Below are positions 18,439-31,904 of a DNA stretch of 64,000 nucleotides, piece by piece. Under the pieces are notes generated by a model. It made no database searches. It worked only from the letters and a program-made list of their open reading frames with translations, and was not told the DNA's origin. A program made the position numbers and the translations under genes. Source of the stretch: Actinomycetota bacterium (GTDB lineage Bacteria; Actinomycetota; Actinomycetes; Mycobacteriales; JACQDL01); NCBI GenBank assembly GCA_016201065.1, contig JACQDL010000035.1, forward strand, positions 1-64,000, given 5' to 3'. Every line of letters begins with the position of its first letter. Position 1 is the first letter of the stretch.

Positions 18439-19033
18439 GTCCCGACGGCCGGCCGCGACACTCCTCACAGGAAGATCGGATTCCCGGACGACAGGCCCAG
18501 GTCCGGTCGGCACCGTGGCGTCCGGACGGGACCTGATGACGTGGAGGGCGGTGACGCGTTTGTTGCGTCACATCCTCGGATGTCCGAATAGGTATGACTG
18601 CGTGTGGAATCTGACTGTCATACCCTTGCCTTAACCCCAATCGGGTGATAGTGTTCGAAAAGCGGATCAAGCGTGATTGATGCGAGCGGGCGTGCGGCCC
18701 TCGGGCGAATTTATATTTCGATCGAAAATAGGACCATGCTTCGCGGCGTGTCGGTCCGCGGCGACGAACGTGAATCGTGGCAAGGGTAGCGTGGTGAACT
18801 CTGCGGGCGACGACAGGGAGTTCTAATGAAACGACGCCGCTGACATCTTGATGCTGCTGTCGATCGCTGCCACCAGATCACGTGATAGCGGTCTGGCTGT
18901 TTGGCTCATGTTTCCACGCCGATCTGGCAGCGTGCACGGACCGTGCTGATGACTAACATGCTGTGGTGCCGGCTTTTCTGGCCGGACAACACGCTGTTGC
19001 GAGAGAAATCGAACCAGCGGTACGGAGGCCCAA
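18439..19033. other. 595-bp gene-free regulatory gap before SARP gene
   Basis: No gene longer than a few codons is supported here. Base composition drops locally (for example the TTTATATTTCG stretch near 18710). A perfect 12-bp palindrome TTTCGATCGAAA lies at 18716-18727. The gap probably holds the SARP gene promoter and the end of the halogenase transcript; the long spacing suggests the regulator is controlled separately. Confidence 0.55.
18716..18727. promoter_or_regulatory. 12-bp palindrome upstream of SARP gene
   Basis: TTTCGATCGAAA is perfectly self-complementary and sits in the most AT-rich part of the window, about 300 bp before the SARP start. It could be an operator for a dimeric repressor controlling the pathway activator. 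No regulator for it is identifiable here. Confidence 0.35.
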
Positions 19034-19864
19034 TTGAGCAGTACGTCGGTCGACTGTCTCGGGAGATTTTCACTTCGGATGGACGGCAATGTGGTCGAAC
19101 GCTGGCGGGCCGGTCGGGCTCGTTGCCTATTTCAATATCTTCTGGTGAACCGGAACCGCATCGTGCCGAAGGATCGGTTACGCGAAGTGTTGTGGCCGCA
19201 TGCGACATGGTCCAGTGAATCGTCCTCGCTCAAAGTCGCGGTACATGCGTTGCGGCAGGTGTTGGCGTCGCAGAAGGGATTCTCCGGGCAGCGGCTCGAG
19301 GTCATCTATCAGGATTTCGGCTACCTGCTCCGGGTGGACAACGATGTCTGGATCGACTTCTGCGAGTTTGAGTCGGCGGTGGACCGGGCACGCGTCGCCG
19401 AACTGCGGGGCGACGTCGCGGGAGCCGTCGAGGCGTATGACCGTGCGGTCGCGCTCTACCGCGGTGACTTCCTGATCGGGGAGACCGCCGACTGGGTCAC
19501 CGAACAGCGGGAATGGTTGCGTGGAGCCGCGCTGAGGGCGCGGTCGTGCCTGGCGGAATACGAGCTCGTCCGTGGCAACGACGGTCAGGCGCTGCACCAT
19601 TGCAGGGCGAGCCTTGAGATCGATCCGTGTCGCGAGGAGATTTATGAGATCGTGATGTTGATCCACGCCGGACGCGGCGAACTGATCCAGGTCCGACGCT
19701 GGTACGAGCTTTGCGTGCAGCGGCTGCGGACACTCCTGGATGCGAGCCCGTCACCCGCGCTCACGCGGCTGCTCGACGATGCCCAGTGTGGCCGGTACCG
19801 TGGCGAGAAAGAACTCTCCGCGCGATTGGGTGGCGGGGACGGCCTGGCCTGGAGCCGTGATTGA
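19034..19864 (+). CDS. SARP-family pathway activator (HTH + BTAD)
   Basis: 276-residue regulator with an OmpR-like winged helix (about 8-90; CLGRFSLRMDG, then LREVLWP and LKVAVHALRQVL) followed by a bacterial transcriptional activation domain (about 95-250; FCEFESAVDRARVAELRG, then CREEIYEIVMLIHAGRG). That is the architecture of Streptomyces antibiotic regulatory proteins without ATPase domains. TTG 19034 is chosen because GGAGG (19024-19028) sits five bases upstream. A TTA leucine codon at 19178 (codon 49) suggests bldA-dependent translation. SARPs bind direct repeats with 11-bp spacing, exactly the pattern found before the NRPS genes here. The stop overlaps the start of the KAS III-like gene. 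Confidence 0.88.
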   Translation: MSSTSVDCLGRFSLRMDGNVVERWRAGRARCLFQYLLVNRNRIVPKDRLREVLWPHATWSSESSSLKVAVHALRQVLASQKGFSGQRLEVIYQDFGYLLRVDNDVWIDFCEFESAVDRARVAELRGDVAGAVEAYDRAVALYRGDFLIGETADWVTEQREWLRGAALRARSCLAEYELVRGNDGQALHHCRASLEIDPCREEIYEIVMLIHAGRGELIQVRRWYELCVQRLRTLLDASPSPALTRLLDDAQCGRYRGEKELSARLGGGDGLAWSRD

Positions 19865-20901
19865 GATTCTATGAGCGGCTCAGCGTCGTGGCCGCCGAGA
19901 CCTGGCTACCAGCAACGGTTGAAACGGTGACCGAGGCGGTCGCCCGGGGTGCGCTGCCGGAGGCCGAGAGCGAGCGGGTGGGGGTGGAGAGCCTTCCGGT
20001 GGCGACGGAGGCGCCACCGGAGCTCGCCGTGCACGCCGGTCGCTTGGCGTTGTCGCGAGGTGCCCGGCCGGCTGCGAGCATCGGTCTGGTCGTACATTCC
20101 TGGCTTCACTACCAGGGCCATGACATGTGGTCACCGGCGCATTTCGTCGCGGCGCAGCTCGGGCTGGACCGGGCCGAGGCGTTCGGCGTGTTCCAGATGT
20201 CGAACGGCGGCGCGGCGGCGATTCAGGTCGCGGCGGCCCGGCTGCTCGCCGACCCGAGTCCGGTCCGGGCGCTCGTCACCACCGGGGATCGGTTCGGCGA
20301 CGAGGGATTCGACCGGTGGCGGGGTGACTACGGGTTGTGTTACGGCGACGGCGGGACCGCAGTGCTGCTCGAGCGCACCGATGACGCGGGGGATCTGGCC
20401 CGGGACGGCGACCTTCTCGCGGTCGGCATGGCCACGGCGCCGCGTCTTGAGGTGGTGCACCGGGGCGGTGACCCGTTCCAGCCTGCGGCCCGCACCCTCA
20501 GCCCGCGGGTCGACTTCCGACGGCCGATCAGAGGATACCTGGAACGGTGTGGCGACGCGGAACTTGCCACGATCTCCCGGGCGAAGGTCGCCGAGGCGGT
20601 CCGGGTCGCGCTGGCCGACGCCGGCTTGGACGAACGGGACGACCGGATCACCCTGGTGATCCCGCCACGGATGAATCCCAGGGTGCTCGACGAGGTCTAC
20701 CGTCCGGTGCTCGCCGCGATGCTGCCGCAGGCCACACTCGTTGATGGGGGCACCCGAACCGGGCACCTCGGTGCGGGTGATGTGCCCGCCGGCATCGCGG
20801 ACCTGTGCTCCGGCGCCATGCTGGCCCCCGGCGAGATCGGGGCCGTGGTGGGTGTCGGCGGTGGTTTCAGCTGGTCCTGCGCCGTGTTCCGGTCGGTCTG
20901 A
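19861..20901 (+). CDS. KAS III-like acyltransferase with Ser-His-Asp triad
   Basis: 346-residue thiolase-fold protein of the FabH-like family. The nucleophile site reads QMSNGG, so Ser114 replaces the Cys of ketosynthases. The FabH HQAN and NTSAAS motifs are absent, and GHLGAGD gives His302 and Asp307 spaced five residues apart, as in the Ser-His-Asp triad of DpsC and the Cys-His-Asp triad of CerJ. It is therefore more likely an acyl transferase (carrier or CoA to O/N) than a decarboxylating condensing enzyme. TTG 19861 overlaps the SARP stop. It may acylate the NRPS product or load the carrier domain of the convergent PCP-C-A protein. Confidence 0.85.
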   Translation: MRFYERLSVVAAETWLPATVETVTEAVARGALPEAESERVGVESLPVATEAPPELAVHAGRLALSRGARPAASIGLVVHSWLHYQGHDMWSPAHFVAAQLGLDRAEAFGVFQMSNGGAAAIQVAAARLLADPSPVRALVTTGDRFGDEGFDRWRGDYGLCYGDGGTAVLLERTDDAGDLARDGDLLAVGMATAPRLEVVHRGGDPFQPAARTLSPRVDFRRPIRGYLERCGDAELATISRAKVAEAVRVALADAGLDERDDRITLVIPPRMNPRVLDEVYRPVLAAMLPQATLVDGGTRTGHLGAGDVPAGIADLCSGAMLAPGEIGAVVGVGGGFSWSCAVFRSV

Positions 20902-20910
20902 CCCCGCCGG

Positions 20911-23900
20911 CTACCAGCCGACGGCGGCGCGCAACTGCCCCCGGTGGATTGCGCCGCAATCGGTCAGCGGAAGTTCGGCGAGCACGGCCCAGGCATCGGG
21001 AAGCTGCCACCGGGGCAGGGCGGCCGCGGCCCATGCCCGCAGCTCCGGAAGATCGATGCCGTGCCCGTCGCGGGGGAGGCAGGCCGCTGTGGTCTGCGGC
21101 AGCCCGGTCGGCGCCCGCCGGGTGAGGATCACCGCGTCGGCCACCGCCGGGTGGGCCCGGAGCACCGCCGCCACCTGCTCGGGCCGGGCGCGGTAGCCGC
21201 GGGGATCGGCCGGATCGCCGGTCCGGCCCCCAATGTGCAGCCGCCCGGAACGGTCGATCCGGGCGAGGTCGCCGGTGCGCAGCACCGGAGAGGCGGCGCC
21301 GGTGCTGGCAAGCCCCGCACCGGAGAGGCAGAGCTCGCCCATGGCGCCAGGTGGCACCAGGAGACCATCCTCGTCGAGGATCTGGCACGCCAACCCGGAA
21401 CCGGGCCGGCCGCTGTGCAGCAGCACCGTCGACGCCGTGCCGCCCTCCGGCGCGGCGCCGGTCACCGTCGGTGGTGTGATCCGGTGGAGCGTCGCAATCG
21501 ACAGCGACTCGGCGCAGTGGTACCCGTGCCACACCTCGGCCGCGGGGTGGGCGCGCCAGAGACCGGACAGGTCGCGGCGGGTCAGGCCACCACCCTCGGC
21601 GAGCACGACCCGGACGGGTGACCCGGGGGCGGCCTCCGGCCCCGCGCACCAGGTGGCGTAGCGGCGGAGCGCGGGCACGGACAGCCGCAGGCCGGTGATC
21701 CGCCGGTCGCGGAGCACCTGATCCAGTTCGGCCGGGCCGAGGGGCGTTCCGGCGTGGATCTCGACCGTTCCGCCGTGGGCGAGCGGTGCGAGCAGTTCCA
21801 GCCAGCCGGCGGCGCACGACAGCGGAGTGTGGTGCAGGAAGCGGGCGCCCGGGCCACACCCGCCGGGCACCGTCCCGCGGGATGCGAGATGAACCAGCGC
21901 GCGGTGCGGCACGCGCACCCATCTGGGGGTGCCCGCGGTGCCGGCGCTGGCGACCACGCAGGCGTCGCTGCCGGCGCCCACGGCGGGCCCGGGCGTGGTG
22001 GCCTCCACCGGCGACGGTTGTGCCGTCGCCGGGTCGCTGGTCCAGACGGGGATCATGGTGACGCCCACCGCGGCCAGCCGGGCAGCGCTGCGTCCGGCGC
22101 CGATGGCGGCGGTGGGTCCGAAGGACGTGAGTAGGCGGGTGAGGACCCGCGGGGAGGCATCGGGCGCCACGGCGGCGACGATCGCGCCGCACCGGAGCAC
22201 ACCCAGCGCCGCGACGACCTCGCCCAACGATCGGTCCGACGTGAGCACGACCCGGTCCCCGGGACCGACGTCGGCGTCCCGCAGCTGCCGGGTGTACCCG
22301 TCGACGGCGGCCGCGAGCCGCTGGTAGGTCAATTCCTGCCCGCCATGCCGCACCGCCACGAGCCCCGGCGTGCGGGCGGCCTGCGCACGCAGCAGCTCGT
22401 TGACCGAGTGGGCTGCCACGGCCGGGGCCGGCGGGGCCGGCCGCTCGCCGGCGGCAGGCGGGATCGCCCGGGCCTCGGCGAGCCGTTCCACCCGGGTCAG
22501 ATCCGCGACACCAGCCAGGTAGGAGGCGAGGAAGGCCTCAGCCTCGGCGTCGTGCCACAGGCTGTGCGAGTACTCCAGGGTGCCCGGATACCCCGGACCT
22601 GCGCCATGGAAGGCGACGGTGACGTCCATGGGGGAGCCACCGGTGTGCATCTCCTTGATCCGCACGTCCAGCTCGCGGGTCCGCAGGTGCCACGGGACGA
22701 CGTCGGCGTACCGCCCGCAGACCGCCTGCACGAGCGGGTTGCGGCTCAGGTCACCGGGCGGCGCGAATCGTGGCGCGAGCACGTCCAGGGTCGGCATGTC
22801 CTGATCCATGCTCGTGGTGAGGGAGCGCCGTACGTGCCGCAGGAAGTCGACGGGCGTGCTCCTGTCGTCGACGGTGATCGCGACCGGGACCACCCTCGCG
22901 CACTGCGCGACGAGGTCGTGTTCCGGTCGTGAACCACGGCCGGCGGTCGGCACGCCGACCAGCAGCCGGGTCCGGCCGACGTGCCGGGCGATGGTCAGCC
23001 CGAAGGCGGCGAGCAACACCACGAACGGCGTGACACCGCTCCGCTGGCATGTCGCGTCGATCGACACGGCCACCGGTTCACCGATCCGGAACGCCAGCCG
23101 CCGGCCGTCGGGGCCGCGGATCGCTCGGCGTGGCTGGTCGGCGGGGAGTTCGACGACTGGAGGCACCTCCGCGAACAACGGCTCCCACGGGTGTTCCCGG
23201 CCGCCCGAAGCGCCGGAGCGGTCAGCGGGCGGCGACCCGGTCTGGACGCCCAGCGGTACGGCGGGGCGACACCGCGGCACCGGTCCACCGGTGTACCCGT
23301 CGTACCGGGCGAGGATCTCCCGCAGGAGCAGGCCGATCGCCCAGGCGTCGAGCAGTAGGTGGTGGGTGATCGTGATCAGCGCGGTCCGGTCGGCCCCACC
23401 GGTGGCGAGAAGGAAACGGAGCGGCGGGCCATCCTCGAACCGGAACGGTCGCCCGCTTTCGGTTGTCGCCAGCGACTCGACAACCTCCTCGAAATCGTTC
23501 GCCGCCCCGGTGTCGACTCGTTCGAGGACCGGCGGTGGCCCAGCGGTGACCTGGCGGGCCACCCCGCCGTCCGGTGTGGTGAGGAAGCGGACCCGCAACC
23601 CGTCGTGGCGGCCGACGGTCCGGTGGATCGCCTGCTCCAGCCGTCCCGCCCGGAGCGGCCCGTCGAGGAACGCGACGAAGCACAGCCGGTACATCTGCCC
23701 GACAGATCGTTCGGCGATCCACATCCCGGACTGCCCGGCGACCGGAGGCAGCACCCCGCTGGTGCCGAGGTCAGGCCGCGGGCCGTCCGTGACGGAGCCG
23801 GGTGCCGCGTCCGCGGCCGCCGGAGGGTCATCGCGCACCCGGGCGGCGGCGAGCACCGCCGCCAACGACACGTCCTCCAGCAGGTCGCCGAGTGCCAGCC

Positions 23901-24117
23901 GGACCCCGCACCGTTCGTCCGCGCGGGCCACCAGCCGCATCGCCAGCATCGAGCTGCCGCCGAGCGCGACGAAGCTCCGACCCGCGTGCGGCCGGGTCCG
24001 CAGCAGCGCGGGATCGATCGCCAGGAGTTCGGCTGCGAGGTCCCAGAGTCGCTCCACCACCCCGGTCCCGGTGGTCGGCGGATGGTCGCTGCCGACCCGC
24101 GCCGGACGGTCGGCCAT
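20911..24117 (-). CDS. NRPS: PCP-C-A with degenerate adenylation domain
   Basis: 1068 residues starting with a carrier domain (VALGGSSMLAM, about 50-58), a condensation domain (about 115-545) whose active site reads THHLLLDAWA (HHxxxDA rather than HHxxxDG, catalytic second His kept), and an adenylation-like domain (about 560-1068). The last domain has lost key motifs: A3 reads SAGTAGTPRW instead of SGTTGxPKG, A8 lacks the RGxRxE loop form, and A10 reads TDCGAIHRG with no catalytic Lys. It is probably inactive or structural. No PCP follows it. ATG 24117 has GGGAGG upstream. A SARP-type repeat precedes it. It may condense an acyl group delivered to its PCP with the thiazoline intermediate. Confidence 0.9.
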   Translation of the reverse strand: MADRPARVGSDHPPTTGTGVVERLWDLAAELLAIDPALLRTRPHAGRSFVALGGSSMLAMRLVARADERCGVRLALGDLLEDVSLAAVLAAARVRDDPPAAADAAPGSVTDGPRPDLGTSGVLPPVAGQSGMWIAERSVGQMYRLCFVAFLDGPLRAGRLEQAIHRTVGRHDGLRVRFLTTPDGGVARQVTAGPPPVLERVDTGAANDFEEVVESLATTESGRPFRFEDGPPLRFLLATGGADRTALITITHHLLLDAWAIGLLLREILARYDGYTGGPVPRCRPAVPLGVQTGSPPADRSGASGGREHPWEPLFAEVPPVVELPADQPRRAIRGPDGRRLAFRIGEPVAVSIDATCQRSGVTPFVVLLAAFGLTIARHVGRTRLLVGVPTAGRGSRPEHDLVAQCARVVPVAITVDDRSTPVDFLRHVRRSLTTSMDQDMPTLDVLAPRFAPPGDLSRNPLVQAVCGRYADVVPWHLRTRELDVRIKEMHTGGSPMDVTVAFHGAGPGYPGTLEYSHSLWHDAEAEAFLASYLAGVADLTRVERLAEARAIPPAAGERPAPPAPAVAAHSVNELLRAQAARTPGLVAVRHGGQELTYQRLAAAVDGYTRQLRDADVGPGDRVVLTSDRSLGEVVAALGVLRCGAIVAAVAPDASPRVLTRLLTSFGPTAAIGAGRSAARLAAVGVTMIPVWTSDPATAQPSPVEATTPGPAVGAGSDACVVASAGTAGTPRWVRVPHRALVHLASRGTVPGGCGPGARFLHHTPLSCAAGWLELLAPLAHGGTVEIHAGTPLGPAELDQVLRDRRITGLRLSVPALRRYATWCAGPEAAPGSPVRVVLAEGGGLTRRDLSGLWRAHPAAEVWHGYHCAESLSIATLHRITPPTVTGAAPEGGTASTVLLHSGRPGSGLACQILDEDGLLVPPGAMGELCLSGAGLASTGAASPVLRTGDLARIDRSGRLHIGGRTGDPADPRGYRARPEQVAAVLRAHPAVADAVILTRRAPTGLPQTTAACLPRDGHGIDLPELRAWAAAALPRWQLPDAWAVLAELPLTDCGAIHRGQLRAAVGW

Positions 24118-24195
24118 CCTCCCTCGCCTCCCACCCGGTCGGTCGAACGGCCGCGACTCGTGCCGCGCGGTGCCGTGCCGCCATTCTGGGGTCGG

Positions 24196-24213
24196 CGGTT
24201 ATCACCCGGTTAC
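24196..24213 (-). promoter_or_regulatory. Candidate SARP box upstream of PCP-C-A gene
   Basis: CGGTTAT (24196-24202) and CGGTTAC (24207-24213) start 11 bp apart, 79 bp before the leftward NRPS start. On the gene's strand they read GTAACCG then ATAACCG, the same heptamer as the triple repeat at 14495. Confidence 0.68.
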
Positions 24214-24328
24214 GGCCCCGGCGGTGGAACCGCCGGATCGCCCCGCCGGTGGCAGGCTGGTCGCCGGGATGCTGTCGTACCGCGGTGCCGGCATCGTGCT
24301 TCCGGCGCCCCTGGCGCCCTGCCGGATC

Positions 24329-24362
24329 GCGGTGTACGTCGCGAGGCGGTGTACGTCGCGAG
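24329..24362. repeat. 17-bp perfect tandem duplication
   Basis: GCGGTGTACGTCGCGAG occurs twice back to back (24329-24345 and 24346-24362). It lies in non-coding DNA between the NRPS promoter and the DUF4349 gene; no function is evident. Confidence 0.8.
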
Positions 24363-24533
24363 GTTCGGCCGCGGCGGGCCCAGCACCACACCCCACACCG
24401 CAACGGCCTGTCCCAGAGTCGCACCGATGCCGTGGATTCGATTGTTCTGGAAGGGATCGGTCGATCGCTGCGGTGTCACGCGAGCCGACCGGGCGCGTCT
24501 GGCTTGGTGGAAGCCTGGGTTCGCAGTTCCCGA

Positions 24534-25433
24534 TCAGGCTGTGTCCGCCGGGGTCCCGGCCGGGGTGGCGCGCCGGCGTTGGCGCAACCACCGGTAGGCG
24601 ATCAGCAGCGGTATCCCGAGCACGACCAGGAAGGGCAGCGTGGCGCCGAGCACGGTGAGTAGCACTCCCAGCGTGGTGGCGAACGCATGCCAGCCCTGCT
24701 TGAGTCCGGCCAGGAAGCCCCGGTTGTCCTGCTTCGGGATGACCGTCGCGTCTGGCCCGAGTATCTGCACGGTGATCGTCGACAGCGCGGCAAGGTCGGT
24801 CAGGTTGGTCTGTTTAGCTTGCATTGCCTCCAGGTCGGCCTCGCGTCTGGCCAACTCGCTCTCGATCGTGGTGACATCGGTGATGGACTGGGCCTTGGCC
24901 AACAGGTCACGGACCCGGTTCACGCTGGCCTGCTGTGCCCGGATCCGGGCCGCCAGATCGATCACCGTCCCGGTGACGTCCTGGCTGGACACGTCCTCGT
25001 TCTCTTCGTGTCCCTTGGTACGGATGGCGTTCATGGTGGCGGTGAACTTCTCCGCCGGGACCCGCAGCGTCAGCGTGGCGGTGGACCTGCCGTCGGAAAG
25101 CTGCCGCTGGTCACCACTGAGGTAGCCGCCGGTCCCAACGACCAGCGCCCCGATCGTGGTTGCGGTGCTTGGCACATCGTTGACCCGCAGGGCGATCGAG
25201 CCGGTGTAGATGACGCTACGCTGCACTGGCTGATCGATCGGCGCCTGGCCGGAGGCCGCGTTCGGTGAGGCACCAGCGGCCTTGGCGGCGCTGTCGGACG
25301 CCTCGTTCGGCGCGGCCACGCCGCTACCCCGGTCCGCGGTGGATTGGGCGACAGTGCGGCCACTGGAGCAGCCGGCCACGGTCGCGCCCAGTAGTGCCAC
25401 CAGCACCGCAACAACCCGCCAGGTTCTCGTCAT
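24534..25433 (-). CDS. DUF4349 lipoprotein
   Basis: 299-residue predicted surface lipoprotein. The signal peptide starts MTRTWRVVAVLVALLGATVAGC with a lipobox VAGC, then a Ser/Ala/Thr-rich linker. A DUF4349-type extracellular domain follows (IYTGSIALRV, YLSGDQRQ, LTLRVPAEKF), then a helical coiled-coil-like segment (RIRAQQASVNRVRDLLAKA onward), and one C-terminal transmembrane helix with a basic tail. ATG 25433 was chosen because the signal peptide begins there; no clear ribosome site. Family function is unknown. Not part of either biosynthetic cluster. Confidence 0.88.
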   Translation of the reverse strand: MTRTWRVVAVLVALLGATVAGCSSGRTVAQSTADRGSGVAAPNEASDSAAKAAGASPNAASGQAPIDQPVQRSVIYTGSIALRVNDVPSTATTIGALVVGTGGYLSGDQRQLSDGRSTATLTLRVPAEKFTATMNAIRTKGHEENEDVSSQDVTGTVIDLAARIRAQQASVNRVRDLLAKAQSITDVTTIESELARREADLEAMQAKQTNLTDLAALSTITVQILGPDATVIPKQDNRGFLAGLKQGWHAFATTLGVLLTVLGATLPFLVVLGIPLLIAYRWLRQRRRATPAGTPADTA

Positions 25434-25549
25434 GGTTGTGGGACGTGGGCGTCCGCCGGTCGGTTCCACCACCCAGCGGCCGGGACAACACCTCGCGGCG
25501 CTGTTTCGCGCGGGCCAGATGCTGCCGGTGTCGGGCCGGGTGCCCTGGG

Positions 25550-25960
25550 TCACCGGGTCATGGAATCCGGCAGGGTGCGTGGAAATACCCTGACTTCGGC
25601 GCCGTGTCCGTCGTGGGCGAGTTTGTGGTCGCAGGTGAGCAGCGGTGCAGCCATCGCTTTGGCGAGCGCCAGGTAGCAGGCGTCGTAGGTGGTGTAGTTG
25701 TGGCGGAGTTCCCAGATCTGGTCTGCGAGCCCGTGAACCTCGTAGCGTGCGATCGTGAGTGCGAAGTAGTCGTTCCGCGCCTGCTCGGCGGCCCGGAGCT
25801 CCAGTTTCCCGCCCAGGGCGAGTCCCCGCAGGACGGACAGGACCTCCACATCCAACAGGTGGGGTGCGTGGACAGCGCCCTCGAGGGCGTCGAGCAGGTC
25901 CTCATCTGCGTCGCGGCCCACGAGCGCTTCCACCATGGCGGAGGAGTCGATGACGATCAT
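25550..25960 (-). CDS. vapC: PIN-domain toxin (VapC family)
   Basis: 136-residue PIN-domain ribonuclease. The acidic metal-binding residues expected of the fold are present: Asp5 (VIDSSA), Glu39 (DVEVLS), Asp93 (YDACYLALA) and Asp111 (CDHKLA). Expected to cleave RNA when released from its antitoxin. ATG 25960 overlaps the antitoxin stop (ATGA), the standard antitoxin-first toxin-antitoxin layout. The RNA target is not inferable. Confidence 0.93.
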   Translation of the reverse strand: MIVIDSSAMVEALVGRDADEDLLDALEGAVHAPHLLDVEVLSVLRGLALGGKLELRAAEQARNDYFALTIARYEVHGLADQIWELRHNYTTYDACYLALAKAMAAPLLTCDHKLAHDGHGAEVRVFPRTLPDSMTR

Positions 25961-26184
25961 CGTCGACTGTCCCGCACCGCCTCGACGATGTCGACGGTCG
26001 ACGGGCCAGCAGAGCGGTCCTGGGCCTTGAGCCGGCTGACGATCTCGGCGTTCGTCGGCCGCGCGGCAACCCTGGCGAGCTCACCTGCCACATAGGCCGA
26101 CAGCGACATACCCGCCGCCGCCGCGCGTTCCTTGAGCGTCTCGGCGACGGCCTCGGAGACGTCCCGGATGTACAGTGTCGTCAC
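25957..26184 (-). CDS. vapB: Ribbon-helix-helix antitoxin (VapB/FitA type)
   Basis: 75 residues: an N-terminal ribbon-helix-helix DNA-binding segment (TTLYIRDVSEAVAETLKERA, then GMSLSAYVAGEL) and a flexible C-terminal tail that would wrap the VapC active site. Starts at GTG 26184. Autoregulation is expected of the family; a short inverted repeat upstream (26204-26228) is a possible operator. Confidence 0.88.
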   Translation of the reverse strand: MTTLYIRDVSEAVAETLKERAAAAGMSLSAYVAGELARVAARPTNAEIVSRLKAQDRSAGPSTVDIVEAVRDSRR

Positions 26185-26203
26185 CCCCCGACGCTAGCAC
26201 ACT

Positions 26204-26228
26204 GCAAGCATCGAGGGGGGGTGCTTGC
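26204..26228. promoter_or_regulatory. Inverted repeat upstream of vapBC
   Basis: GCAAGCA (26204-26210) and TGCTTGC (26222-26228) form a perfect 7-bp inverted repeat with an 11-base G-rich spacer, 20 bp before the antitoxin start. Either the antitoxin operator or a terminator for the leftward carboxylase gene. Confidence 0.4.
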
Positions 26229-26245
26229 CGGCGGCGGAGCCGCAC

Positions 26246-26262
26246 TGTGGGTTTCCCCTCGT
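26246..26262 (-). repeat. 17-bp sequence shared with the IS/hddA boundary
   Basis: The reverse complement of these bases, TACGAGGGGAAACCCAC, also occurs at 35558-35574 beside the truncated hddA. The two copies flank the carboxylase gene and the IS patch in opposite orientation. It may be an end of a mobile element. Confidence 0.55.
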
Positions 26263-26325
26263 ATCGTGGAGGTGTCCCTTTGGGCCTGCCGTGGGCGGGG
26301 CTTGGGCTTCGGGCGGGCTTCGGGG

Positions 26326-31791
<5,466 letters not shown>

Positions 31792-31904
31792 CCGACCGAG
31801 CCCCTCCTGCCCAAGGCACCAGTCGGTCGACCGGCGAGCTGGGTCGTTCCTCTTTGCGGCGGATGGTGACTGGTCTGAGCGTAGTGAGGTTATCTCAGCG
31901 GTGT

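Larger units (their letters stand above)
24118..24533. other. 416-bp intergenic region
   Basis: Holds the promoter of the leftward PCP-C-A gene, including a SARP-type repeat (24196-24213), and a perfect 17-bp tandem duplication (24329-24362). No protein-coding gene is supported. It marks the right edge of the first cluster. Confidence 0.6.

Noticed and set aside
18620-18637. Possible SARP-type repeat ATACCCT/TTAACCC with 11-bp period before the SARP gene
   Set aside because: The heptamers match each other and the family consensus poorly and lie over 390 bp from the start codon.
18826-18843. Five-codon reading frame MKRRR with a GGGAG upstream, as a leader peptide
   Set aside because: Too short to judge, and no attenuator-like hairpins around it were convincing.
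25550-26184. vapBC as a cluster-associated defence or resistance system
   Set aside because: Ordinary stand-alone toxin-antitoxin pair with no link in orientation or regulation to either cluster.
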